Below the pieces are notes generated by a model. It saw only the letters and a list, made by a program, of their open reading frames with translations, was not told where the DNA came from and did not search any database. Below, one piece after another: positions 8,391 to 16,315 of a DNA stretch of 64,000 nt. Where the stretch lies: assembly GCF_026020075.1 (NCBI RefSeq), contig NZ_CP102772.1:434001-498000 (forward strand), in the 5' to 3' direction. The first letter of the stretch is position 1. Each line of letters starts with the position of its first letter. The DNA is from Bosea sp. NBC_00550. GTDB taxonomy: Bacteria; Pseudomonadota; Alphaproteobacteria; Rhizobiales; Beijerinckiaceae. The position numbers and the translations under genes are program-made.

Positions 8391-10048
8391 CCGACATAGC
8401 GCACGAGCAGACCGAAGATCGGCAGCGTCAACTTCACGTCGAAATGGAAGCGGCCCTGCGTATCCACACTCTCGGTCGCCTCCGATCGCGGCAGCAGGAA
8501 GCGGGGCAGGGGTAGACCCAGCATCCGAGCGGCGGCGACGGGGAGCCTGAGTTCGCCGTTCCCGGCCGTGACATCGAGGCGGAAGCTCACGGGGCCAAAG
8601 CGCTCACGCAAACAGCCGCCCCGGTCGAGGTCGAGGTCGAGACGGGACGAGAAGCGACAGCCGCCGAAATTGCGGGTCCAGATCTCCGCCGCGCCGCCTT
8701 CCATGGCGGTGCGCTCGACACTGACAGTCACCGGCACGTCGTCTGTGGCTTCGGGCAAGCCGATGATGCGCCGCAGCAGCCAGGCGACCGGGCTCTTGCC
8801 GTTCTCCACCCGGGCGCGACCTCGCCAGACGGGATAGCCCTCGGCGCCGTGGAAGGCCTGCAAAGGCCCAGGCAGTGCAGAGAAGGTGGCGGTGTCCAAT
8901 GCCCGCTGCAGCAGCGCGGGGCCATGCGCTTTGCTTTCGATGTGCGTCGTGATCGCATAGGGAGCCAGTTCGGCCTCGATCTCCCTGAGCGTCAGTGCTC
9001 CGGCCGCCGGGCGAGCCCCCGCTTCGAGCGCCCCCCGCATGAGCGCGCGCAACGCCGCAGCCGCAGCTAGCGTCGGGACCTGAGGCCCGTCGCCCTGTTC
9101 GGCCAGCAATGACCAGCGCGCCTGGCGCAGAATGCCGTCGTCATCGAGCCCGGTCACCGTGACCAGCATGCCGCCACGATTGGATGTCGTGGCCTGCGTC
9201 AGCCTGCGCGCAGCCAGGAGGGCAGGGATCAACCCGTCAAGGGATCTGATGAGTCCTGTCCGACGCAACCACGCCAGCGCCATCAGCCCCCATTGCTCGA
9301 TATGCGACTCAAGGCCGGCATGAAATCCGATCCGCGAGGCGACGCCGAGTCGTGGGCCGAGCCATTGCACATCGACCGTCTCGACCGCCGCCACACGCTG
9401 CCGCCGCAGCCGGGGCATGGCGATAACCCGGCTGTCGAGCCAGCCTGTCGTCTCCTGCAACTCGCCTTCGCGCCAGACCGGAACCGGTCGCCCTGCGTAG
9501 CTCAGGATCGCCGCAATGACCGCCTCGCCGACTTCGCTGCGCCCGCCCGGTGTGATCGCGATGTCGATCGCATCGATCCGCTTCCAGCCGCCTGTGATCG
9601 CCGCGACTGCGGCGGTGGACAGGGCCGGAGTCGAACTTGCTCCGGCAAGCGCCACCAGCCCGCGCGAGCGCGCGATTTCGTCGAGCACCGGGCCATAGCC
9701 GAGGATGTAGTCTCGCGCATCGGCGAGGTCGACGACATGGGCGCCGGCTTCGAGCGCGGCACGCGGCACGTCGTAGCTGGCGCCCTGGAACGGCCCTGAG
9801 GCGTCGATGACCAGCCACGGCGCGATCTCGGTGAGGCGATCGGCAAGGCCGTTTCGATGATCGAGCCCGATCCCGGAGACCGTCGTCCCCGGCGCGGCGC
9901 GGATGGCCCGCGCCGCGGCCTGAGCCTTGTCGGCGTCGCGCGAGGTCACGATGAGATCAAGCCCTTCCGTCCGGGCGAGATGATGTGCGAGCCGACGGCC
10001 GAAAACGCCGGTCCCACCGATCAGGAGCACGCGCCGCCGGCCCATCAT
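8369..10048 (-). CDS. Saccharopine dehydrogenase-like NAD(P)-binding protein with DUF4166 domain
   Basis: A 559-residue two-part protein. The N-terminus carries a Rossmann dinucleotide motif GGTGVFG at residues 11-17 and the saccharopine-dehydrogenase NADP-binding pattern (SRDADKAQAAARAI, then DASGPFQG). The last ~180 residues, with the ERFGPVSFRLDV and FHFDVKLTLPIFG segments, resemble the DUF4166 domain that often closes these proteins. It is not a lysine-pathway saccharopine dehydrogenase; the substrate is unknown. The start overlaps the stop of the upstream DUF393 gene by four bases (ATGA), so the two are translated as a pair. A second ATG lies one codon downstream. Confidence 0.85.
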   Translation of the reverse strand: MMGRRRVLLIGGTGVFGRRLAHHLARTEGLDLIVTSRDADKAQAAARAIRAAPGTTVSGIGLDHRNGLADRLTEIAPWLVIDASGPFQGASYDVPRAALEAGAHVVDLADARDYILGYGPVLDEIARSRGLVALAGASSTPALSTAAVAAITGGWKRIDAIDIAITPGGRSEVGEAVIAAILSYAGRPVPVWREGELQETTGWLDSRVIAMPRLRRQRVAAVETVDVQWLGPRLGVASRIGFHAGLESHIEQWGLMALAWLRRTGLIRSLDGLIPALLAARRLTQATTSNRGGMLVTVTGLDDDGILRQARWSLLAEQGDGPQVPTLAAAAALRALMRGALEAGARPAAGALTLREIEAELAPYAITTHIESKAHGPALLQRALDTATFSALPGPLQAFHGAEGYPVWRGRARVENGKSPVAWLLRRIIGLPEATDDVPVTVSVERTAMEGGAAEIWTRNFGGCRFSSRLDLDLDRGGCLRERFGPVSFRLDVTAGNGELRLPVAAARMLGLPLPRFLLPRSEATESVDTQGRFHFDVKLTLPIFGLLVRYVGWLTPRA

Positions 10049-10455
10049 GTCTCCGGCAGGGGGAACCGATGGCGCTGGGCCGGATCGGGCATCTCGCAGG
10101 CGGTCTTTTGCCCGAAGAGGCGGTAGCGGTTGCGCGCGACACGGTCGTAGAGCCAGTCCCGCAAGGGTTTCGGCAAGAGGAGCCCCGCCAGCAGCAGCCG
10201 CGCCGGCCCGTCGAGGTGGTCGAGCAGCGCCAGCACCCCGTCGGATTTCGCGAGCGCCTGGCCGTTTTCGATGAAGAGGAAGCTTTCAGGCGTATCGGGG
10301 TCGATGCCATTCGCCAGCGCCAGGGATCGCCCCTCGCGCGACTGGATCGCAACGAAGCGGATCGCATGGTCGCGCTCATGCTTCAGCGTGTAACGCACCC
10401 CGCCGGAACAAAGCACGCAGACGCCGTCATAGAGCCAGATCGGCGCGGCGCTCAT
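10045..10455 (-). CDS. DCC family thiol-disulfide oxidoreductase (DUF393)
   Basis: A 136-residue protein with the family's DxxCxxC motif as DGVCVLC at residues 10-16, right after the first strand (WLYDG). DCC proteins have a thioredoxin-like fold and are predicted thiol-disulfide oxidoreductases, though few have been tested. Length is typical. It is translationally coupled to the reductase-like/DUF4166 gene downstream, which argues for a shared pathway. Function beyond redox chemistry is inference. Confidence 0.88.
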   Translation of the reverse strand: MSAAPIWLYDGVCVLCSGGVRYTLKHERDHAIRFVAIQSREGRSLALANGIDPDTPESFLFIENGQALAKSDGVLALLDHLDGPARLLLAGLLLPKPLRDWLYDRVARNRYRLFGQKTACEMPDPAQRHRFPLPET

Positions 10456-10566
10456 ATGTGCTGATCCCGGTAGCGGCCGCTCTGGTAGATCAAGCTCCCA
10501 GAGGTCGGACGAGGGTGCTCTGTGAATTCCGGGTTGAGTCCGGAAGACGTGCAGTTCGCTGCGGCC

Positions 10567-11805
10567 TCAGGCGGCGTCGAGGCCGTAGAGCGAGTGCAGC
10601 GTGCGCACCGCGAGTTCGGTATAGGCCGCGTCGATCAGGACCGAGAACTTGATCTCGGAGGTGGTGATGGCGCGGATGTTGATGCCCTTCTCGGCGAGCG
10701 CCCGGAAGGCGCGGGCCGCGACGCCCGCATGCGAGCGCATGCCGACGCCGATCGCCGAGATCTTCACCACGTCGGTGGCGCCCTGGATCTCCTGATAGGC
10801 GATCACGTCGTGCTTGCTCTCGAGCAGCGTCTTGGCGCGCTCGTAATCGGCTGTCGGCACGGTGAAGGTGATGTCGGTCGTCGCCTGGTCGTCCGAGACG
10901 ACCTGGATGATCATGTCGACATTGATGTTGGCATCGGCGAGCGGGCCGAAGATCGCGGCGGCGACGCCGGGCTTGTCGGCCACGCGCCGAAGCGTGATCT
11001 GGGCTTCGTCCCGGGAGAAGGCGATGCCGGTGACGATCTGCTGTTCCACGATGTCGTCCTCGTCGCAGATGAGGGTGCCAGGATTGGGGTTTTCGGGGTC
11101 GTCGAAGGAGGAGCGCACATAGGTCGGCACGCGATGCAGCATCGCGATCTCGACCGAGCGCACCTGCAGCACCTTGGAGCCGAGCGAGGCCATTTCGAGC
11201 ATTTCCTCGAAGGAGACCCTGTCCATGCGCTTGGCCTTGGGGACGATGCGCGGATCGGTGGTGTAGACGCCGTCGACATCGGTGTAGATGTCGCAGCGAT
11301 CGGCCTTGAGGCCGGCGGCGAGCGCCACCGCGCTGGTGTCCGAGCCGCCGCGGCCGAGCGTGACGATGCGGTGCGTGCGCGGATTGACGCCCTGGAAGCC
11401 CGAGCAGACCGCGATCTCGCGGTTGCGGTCGAACCCGGCGAGGATGCCGGCGCCGTCGACGCCCTCGATCCGGGCCGAGCCATGCGCGTCGGAGCCGTAG
11501 AGCGGAATCTGCCAGCCCTGCCATGAGCGGGCGGGTAGACCCATCTCCTGCAGCACGATTGCCATCAGCCCGGAGGTGACCTGCTCGCCCGAGGCGACGA
11601 CGGTGTCGTACTCGGCGTGGTCGTAGAGCGGCGACGCTTCCTTGCACCAGGCGACGAGTTCGTTGGTCTTGCCCGACATCGCCGAGACGACGATCGCGAC
11701 CTCGTTGCCGGCCTCGAACTCGCGTTTGACGTGCCGCGCCGCGTTCTTGATGCGCTCGACAGTGGCGACTGAGGTGCCACCGAATTTCATCACCAGACGG
11801 GCCAT
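10567..11805 (-). CDS. lysC: Aspartate kinase
   Basis: Catalyses ATP-dependent phosphorylation of aspartate, the first step to lysine, threonine, methionine and isoleucine. The 412-residue protein opens with the kinase motif KFGGTS (residues 7-12); the catalytic domain runs to about residue 250 and two ACT regulatory domains follow (ITLRRVADKPGVAAAIFG, then VVKISAIGVGMRSHAGVA), the feedback-sensitive architecture. I start it at the ATG giving MARLVMKFGGTS; an in-frame extension of 42 codons upstream lacks family similarity. Divergent from ubiG, as in many Hyphomicrobiales. dapA of the same pathway lies at 57266. Confidence 0.97.
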   Translation of the reverse strand: MARLVMKFGGTSVATVERIKNAARHVKREFEAGNEVAIVVSAMSGKTNELVAWCKEASPLYDHAEYDTVVASGEQVTSGLMAIVLQEMGLPARSWQGWQIPLYGSDAHGSARIEGVDGAGILAGFDRNREIAVCSGFQGVNPRTHRIVTLGRGGSDTSAVALAAGLKADRCDIYTDVDGVYTTDPRIVPKAKRMDRVSFEEMLEMASLGSKVLQVRSVEIAMLHRVPTYVRSSFDDPENPNPGTLICDEDDIVEQQIVTGIAFSRDEAQITLRRVADKPGVAAAIFGPLADANINVDMIIQVVSDDQATTDITFTVPTADYERAKTLLESKHDVIAYQEIQGATDVVKISAIGVGMRSHAGVAARAFRALAEKGINIRAITTSEIKFSVLIDAAYTELAVRTLHSLYGLDAA

Positions 11806-11948
11806 GACGGTCTTTTCGGCTCTCGATAGCTGCCCCCGACGGTAAGGCCGGGTCGAAAACTCGCCCTCGCACTGGCGGCGGGGCGGGTGTAGATGACGGG
11901 CGGCAGGCGCGGTGTCAATGCGGCATCGCATAAACGAAGGACCGGTTC

Positions 11949-12704
11949 ATGGCGGCTGCGAGTGAGCGCACAGGCTCGACGATCGACCCGGCCGAGGTCG
12001 CGCGCTTCGATGCGATCGCGCGCGACTGGTGGGATCCGAAGGGGCCGATGGCCGTCCTGCACAAGTTCAATCCGGTCCGGCTCGCCTTCGTGCGCGACGA
12101 GGTCTGCGCGCATTTCGGCCGCGACGCGAAGCAGATGCGGGCGCTTTCGGGCCTGAGCCTCGTCGATATCGGCTGCGGCGGCGGCGTGCTGTCTGAGCCG
12201 CTGGCAAGGCTCGGCGCCGGGGTGACGGGCCTCGACCCGGCCCCGACCAATATCGCCGTCGCCAGCGCCCATGCCGAGAAGGCCGGTCTCGCCATCGACT
12301 ATCGCGAGGAGACGATCGAAGCGGTCGTGGCATCCGGCAAGCGCTTTGACATCGTGCTGGCGATGGAGGTCGTCGAGCATGTCGCCGATGTCGAGGCCTT
12401 CATCGCGGCCTGCTGCGCGGCTGTGAAGCCCGATGGGCTGCTGGTGATGGCGACGATCAATCGCACGCTGAAATCCTATGCGCTCGCCATCGTCGGTGCC
12501 GAATACGTGCTGCGCTGGCTGCCGAAGGGAACCCATGACTGGGAGAAGTTTGTGACGCCGGACGAACTCGGCGAAGCGATCGAAGCCAACGGCTTCATGC
12601 TCGGGACGCGGACGGGCGTGGTCTATAATCCGCTGACCGGCCGTTGGAGCGCCGCGCGCGACATGGACGTGAACTACATGCTCGCCGCCAGCCGGAGCGG
12701 TTGA
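11949..12704 (+). CDS. ubiG: Bifunctional 2-polyprenyl-6-hydroxyphenol / 3-demethylubiquinol methyltransferase
   Basis: Carries out the two O-methylations of ubiquinone biosynthesis using S-adenosylmethionine. The 251-residue protein has the SAM motif I DIGCGGGVLSEP near residue 75, motif post-I GLDPAP, and the UbiG-type WWDPKGPMAVLHKFNPVR segment near the N-terminus, as well as KGTHDWEKFV in the substrate lid. Length is normal. A GAAGGA ribosome-binding site lies just upstream of the ATG. It diverges from lysC with 143 bases between them. Confidence 0.96.
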   Translation: MAAASERTGSTIDPAEVARFDAIARDWWDPKGPMAVLHKFNPVRLAFVRDEVCAHFGRDAKQMRALSGLSLVDIGCGGGVLSEPLARLGAGVTGLDPAPTNIAVASAHAEKAGLAIDYREETIEAVVASGKRFDIVLAMEVVEHVADVEAFIAACCAAVKPDGLLVMATINRTLKSYALAIVGAEYVLRWLPKGTHDWEKFVTPDELGEAIEANGFMLGTRTGVVYNPLTGRWSAARDMDVNYMLAASRSG

Positions 12705-12724
12705 ACCGCTGCGCGGGGCCATCG

Positions 12725-12743
12725 CAATCCCGCTTCGGGATTG
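12725..12743. terminator. Hairpin between convergent ubiG and membrane-protein genes
   Basis: Perfect 8-base arms CAATCCCG and CGGGATTG with a 3-base loop occupy the 43-base gap between two convergent stop codons. No T-run follows on either strand, so this may be a weak bidirectional terminator or a 3' end-protecting hairpin. Confidence 0.5.
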
Positions 12744-12747
12744 ACCC

Positions 12748-13050
12748 TCACGGCCTGACGACCGCTGCAACGACCACCAGGGCAAGCCCCGATCCGACCG
12801 CGATCGCCGCGCGCAATGCGTTGGCATCGATGCGCGTCGGAATGCCGAAACGGTGCCAAAGCCATGCGCCGGCGTAGGCGCCGATCAGGATGAGCCCGGC
12901 GTTGAACATGATGCCGAAGCCGGCGTTTCCCAGCAGCATGTCGGAAATCCAGCCGAACAGGAGCGCTGTCAGCACGATCATCGTCACGACGATGAGGATC
13001 GACAGGAGCGGCAGGTCCGGCAGGCCGATCATCATCAGCAGACTGCGCAT
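12748..13050 (-). CDS. Small three-helix membrane protein of unknown function
   Basis: A 100-residue hydrophobic protein that I do not recognise by family. Three membrane segments are visible: roughly residues 14-34 (LPLLSILIVVTMIVLTALLFG), 45-64 (GIMFNAGLILIGAYAGAWLW) and 78-98 (LRAAIAVGSGLALVVVAAVV). The short loop GWISDMLLGNAGFG between the first two vaguely recalls transglycosylase-associated/GlsB small membrane proteins, but I would not assign it. It is convergent with ubiG and preceded by about 200 bases without a gene. Confidence 0.7.
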   Translation of the reverse strand: MRSLLMMIGLPDLPLLSILIVVTMIVLTALLFGWISDMLLGNAGFGIMFNAGLILIGAYAGAWLWHRFGIPTRIDANALRAAIAVGSGLALVVVAAVVRP

Positions 13051-13254
13051 CGCTTCCCCTCCGTGTCGCGCCAGCGCGCAGGATGGGGCTCAACGGTGAA
13101 GAAACCGCAAGCGCCCGGTGGAGTTGGATTTTGCGTTGCGGCGTGATTCCTTAGATGAATGGCGCAGCGCAGCATATGATGCATGATCGGCGGATAATCC
13201 CGCCCGCGATGTTCTAGGCATCGCGACGGACGGATCAGAGCAGGGGAGACGACC

Positions 13255-14526
13255 ATGTCGAAGTCGCAGGCTGCCGTGAAGCCGTTGAAGGACCTCTACG
13301 AACTCGACGAGTTGCCGCCGCTCGGCCATGTCCCGGAGAAGATGTATGCCTGGGCGATCCGGCGCGAGCGTCACGGGCCGCCGCAGGAGAGCTTTCAGGT
13401 CGAGGTTGTGCCGACCTGGTCGATCGGCGAAGAGGAGGTTCTGCTCCTCGTGATGGCCGGTGGCGTCAACTACAACGGCATCTGGGCGGGCCTCGGCCAG
13501 CCGATCTCGCCCTTCGACGTCCACAAGGGTTCGCTGCATGTCGCCGGCTCCGATGCCTCCGGCATCGTCTGGGCCGTCGGCTCCAAGGTGAAGCGCTGGA
13601 AGGTCGGGGACGAGGTCATCGTCCACTGCAACCAGGATGACGGCGACGACGAGGAGTGCAATGGCGGCGACCCGATGTTCTCCCCCTCGCAGCGCATTTG
13701 GGGCTACGAGACGCCGGACGGCTCCTTCGCGCAGTTCTGCCGGGTGCAGTCGCGCCAGCTCATGCTGAAGCCGAGGCATCTCTCCTGGGAGGAGTCCGCC
13801 TGCTACACGCTGACGCTGGCGACCGCCTACCGCATGCTTTTCGGCCATGCCCCGCACACCATCAAGCCGGGCGACAACGTGCTCGTCTGGGGCGCCTCCG
13901 GCGGCCTCGGCGTCTTCGGCGTCCAGCTCTGCGCGGCGTCGGGCGCCAACGCCATCGGCGTCATCTCCGACGAGACCAAGCGCGATTACGTCCTGGGCCT
14001 CGGTGCCAAGGGCGTGATCAACCGCAAGGATTTCAACTGCTGGGGCCAGATGCCCACGGTCAATTCGCCGGAATATGCGGAGTGGACCAAGGAAGCCCGC
14101 AAGATCGGCAAGGCGATCTGGGACATCACCGGCAAGAAGGACGTCGACATCGTCTTCGAACATCCCGGCGAGGCGACCTTCCCGGTTTCCTGCCTCGTCG
14201 CCAAGCGCGGCGGCATGGTGGTGTTCTGCGCGGGGACCTCGGGCTTCAACATCACCTTCGACGCCCGCTATGTCTGGATGCGGCAGAAGCGCGTCCAGGG
14301 CTCGCATTTCGCCCATCTCAAGCAGGCGAGCGCGGCCAACCAGTTCGTGCTGGACCGGCGCATCGACCCCTGCATGTCCGAGGTCTTCCCCTGGGACAAG
14401 ATCCCGCTCGCCCATCACAAGATGTGGAAGAACCAGCACGCGCCGGGCAACATGGCTGTGCTCGTCTATGCGCCGCGCACCGGCCTCAGGACCTATGAGG
14501 ATGTGGCCGAGGCGCTCGGGAGATAA
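13255..14526 (+). CDS. ccrA: Crotonyl-CoA carboxylase/reductase
   Basis: Converts crotonyl-CoA, CO2 and NADPH to ethylmalonyl-CoA, the signature reaction of the ethylmalonyl-CoA pathway for C1/C2 assimilation. The 423-residue medium-chain reductase has the family's N-terminus (KDLYELDELPPLGHVPEKMYAW), the NYNGIWAGLG segment containing the conserved active-site Asn region, the NADPH motif GASGGLGVFG from residue 213, and the HPGEATFPVS and GSHFAH segments seen in carboxylating members rather than plain enoyl reductases. The methylsuccinyl-CoA dehydrogenase of the same pathway lies 1.8 kb downstream on the same strand. Preceded by a GGGGAGACGACC ribosome-binding region. Confidence 0.95.
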   Translation: MSKSQAAVKPLKDLYELDELPPLGHVPEKMYAWAIRRERHGPPQESFQVEVVPTWSIGEEEVLLLVMAGGVNYNGIWAGLGQPISPFDVHKGSLHVAGSDASGIVWAVGSKVKRWKVGDEVIVHCNQDDGDDEECNGGDPMFSPSQRIWGYETPDGSFAQFCRVQSRQLMLKPRHLSWEESACYTLTLATAYRMLFGHAPHTIKPGDNVLVWGASGGLGVFGVQLCAASGANAIGVISDETKRDYVLGLGAKGVINRKDFNCWGQMPTVNSPEYAEWTKEARKIGKAIWDITGKKDVDIVFEHPGEATFPVSCLVAKRGGMVVFCAGTSGFNITFDARYVWMRQKRVQGSHFAHLKQASAANQFVLDRRIDPCMSEVFPWDKIPLAHHKMWKNQHAPGNMAVLVYAPRTGLRTYEDVAEALGR

Positions 14527-14529
14527 TCC

Positions 14530-14579
14530 GATTGCAAAACAGGATCGGTTTTCGTATAGGCTGATTGCAAAATAAGATC
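14530..14579 (+). promoter_or_regulatory. Promoter flanked by a 17-base direct repeat, upstream of the GST gene
   Basis: GATTGCAAAACAGGATC (14530-14546) is repeated as GATTGCAAAATAAGATC (14563-14579) exactly 33 bases later, three helical turns. The first copy contains TTGCAA (14532-14537), which is 17 bases upstream of TATAGG (14555-14560), a plausible -35/-10 pair; the second copy would cover the transcription start. This looks like a repressor binding on one DNA face at both ends of a promoter. The regulator is not identified. Confidence 0.6.
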
Positions 14580-14594
14580 AGTCAGGAGGAAGCC

Positions 14595-15254
14595 GTGTCG
14601 CTGACGCTCTATGCCCATCCGTTCTCCTCCTACAGCCAGAAGGTGCTGATCGCGCTTTACGAGAACGAGACGCCCTTCACATATCGCATGCTCGGGCCCG
14701 AGGATCCGGAGGCCGGTGCCGACTGGGCTGCCCTGTGGCCGATGAAGCGCATGCCGGTTCTGGTCGATGCCGGCACGGCGGTGCTGGAATCGACAGTCAT
14801 CATCGAGCATCTCGGCTTGTTCCATCCCGGGCCGGTGCGGCTGCTGCCGACCGATGCGAAAGCCGCGCTCGCCGTCCGCATGATGAATCGCTACTTCGAT
14901 AACTACGTCATGACGCCAATGCAGGCGATCGTCTTCGACCATCTGCGGCCCGCCGGGGAACGCGATCCCTATGGCGTCGCCAGGGCGCGCGAGCAGCTGG
15001 ACGACGCCTATCGCTGGCTCGACGGGGCGCTCGCCCAGCGCCATTGGGCCTGTGGCGACGACTTCACCCTGGCCGATTGCGCGGCCGCGCCGTCGCTGTT
15101 CTATGCCGATTGGGTTCACCGGATCGATACCGCATTCGGCCATGTCCGCGCCTACCGTGCCCGGTTGCTGGCGAGGCCATCATTCGCGCGGGCGGTCGAC
15201 GAAGCCCGGCCCTTCCGCAAGCTGTTTCCGCCCGGCGCTCCCGACCGCGACTGA
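14595..15254 (+). CDS. Glutathione S-transferase family protein
   Basis: A 219-residue cytosolic GST. The thioredoxin-like N-domain (LTLYAHPFSSYSQKVLIALYENE) carries the Ser-rich GSH-activating region, and the cis-Pro is seen in MKRMPVL, followed by ESTVIIEHL; the C-terminal helical domain has the DFTLADCAAAPSLFYAD hydrophobic-core motif. I start at GTG 14595, preceded by CAGGAGG at a good distance; the ATG 30 bases upstream lies inside the predicted transcription start region. It has its own promoter with direct repeats. Conjugation of an electrophile is the family role; substrate unknown. Confidence 0.88.
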   Translation: MSLTLYAHPFSSYSQKVLIALYENETPFTYRMLGPEDPEAGADWAALWPMKRMPVLVDAGTAVLESTVIIEHLGLFHPGPVRLLPTDAKAALAVRMMNRYFDNYVMTPMQAIVFDHLRPAGERDPYGVARAREQLDDAYRWLDGALAQRHWACGDDFTLADCAAAPSLFYADWVHRIDTAFGHVRAYRARLLARPSFARAVDEARPFRKLFPPGAPDRD

Positions 15255-15358
15255 GAGGCCTTGCCCCTCGGCAGGGACATGGGCCAGGCGCGCTGGCGCT
15301 CTGTATCGGTGGGCGCATCGGCGATAGAGACGCCGAGGTCCGGCGGTCCCAGGTTTCA

Positions 15359-16240
15359 ATGTCCTCGCCCTTCATCCTGCGCGCGATACCGCTGGTCTTC
15401 ACCTTCCTCTGGTCGACGGGCTGGATCGTCGCCGGCTATTCGGCACGCTATGCCGATGCATTGACCTTTCTCGCCGTGCGCTTCGCCAGCGCGGCGCTGC
15501 TCGTCTCGCTGCTGGCTCTGGCGATGGGCGCACCCTGGCCGCGCAGCTGGCGCGCGCTGCGCGACGCGGCGATCTCCGGCATCCTGCTGCACGGCATCTA
15601 TCTCGGCTGCCTCTGGTGGGCGGTGCGCCACGGGCTTCCGGCGGGTATCTCCGGGCTCATCGCCGGCCTGCAGCCGGTGCTGACGGCATTGTTCGCTCCG
15701 GTGATGCTGGGGGAGCGTATCTCGGGCGTCCGCTGGCTCGGCATCCTCTGTGGCTTCGCCGGCATCGCGATCGTGCTGGAGCCCCAGCTCGCCGGTGTCC
15801 AGCCCGCCGCACTGTGGGGCATCCTCGGCCCGATCCTGATCAACGTGATCGGCATGTTCTCCGTGACCTTGGGTTCCTTCTATCAGAAGGCGCACGTCTC
15901 CTCCGGCGACCTGCGAACGGTGACGGCGATCCAGTATGTCGCCGCCTGCCTCGTCGTTCTGCCCTTCGCCTTTGCGTTCGAGCCGATGCACATCGAATGG
16001 AACCTGACCATGCTGCTGGTGCTGGCATGGTCTGCCGTCGTGCTCTCGCTCGGCAGCATCGGACTCTACTTCTTCATGATCCGCCGCGGCGAGGTCTCGC
16101 GCATCGCGACCTTCCTCTATCTCGTGCCCGCGCTGGTCGCCGTGGAGGCCTGGATTCTCTTCGGCGAGACGCTCTCGCCGCTGCAGATCGGCGGCATGGC
16201 CGTCACCATCCTCGGCGTCGTCCTGGCGAGCCGGAAATAG
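15359..16240 (+). CDS. EamA (DMT superfamily) inner-membrane transporter
   Basis: A 293-residue ten-helix drug/metabolite transporter made of two EamA repeats. The first is typified by STGWIVAGYSARYADALTFLAVRF and the second by the LSLGSIGLYFFMIRRGEVSR and ETLSPLQIGGMAVTILGVVLASRK segments. The ATG at 15359 gives the usual start right before the first helix; upstream in-frame codons overlap the GST gene and have no family similarity. Exports of amino acids or metabolites are known in the superfamily, but no substrate can be assigned. It sits between the two ethylmalonyl-CoA pathway genes. Confidence 0.88.
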   Translation: MSSPFILRAIPLVFTFLWSTGWIVAGYSARYADALTFLAVRFASAALLVSLLALAMGAPWPRSWRALRDAAISGILLHGIYLGCLWWAVRHGLPAGISGLIAGLQPVLTALFAPVMLGERISGVRWLGILCGFAGIAIVLEPQLAGVQPAALWGILGPILINVIGMFSVTLGSFYQKAHVSSGDLRTVTAIQYVAACLVVLPFAFAFEPMHIEWNLTMLLVLAWSAVVLSLGSIGLYFFMIRRGEVSRIATFLYLVPALVAVEAWILFGETLSPLQIGGMAVTILGVVLASRK

Positions 16241-16315
16241 CCTCCGCAAAAAGGAGGATTTCGGTTTCGCTTGAACTCCCCTTATGCTGCGCCGCAACAA
16301 AGGGAGGTCGAAATC

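Noticed and set aside
9132..10464. Plus-strand frames (9132-9323, 9293-9799, 9985-10464) opposite the reductase/DUF393 pair
   Set aside because: All overlap well-supported minus-strand genes and lack any motif or start context.
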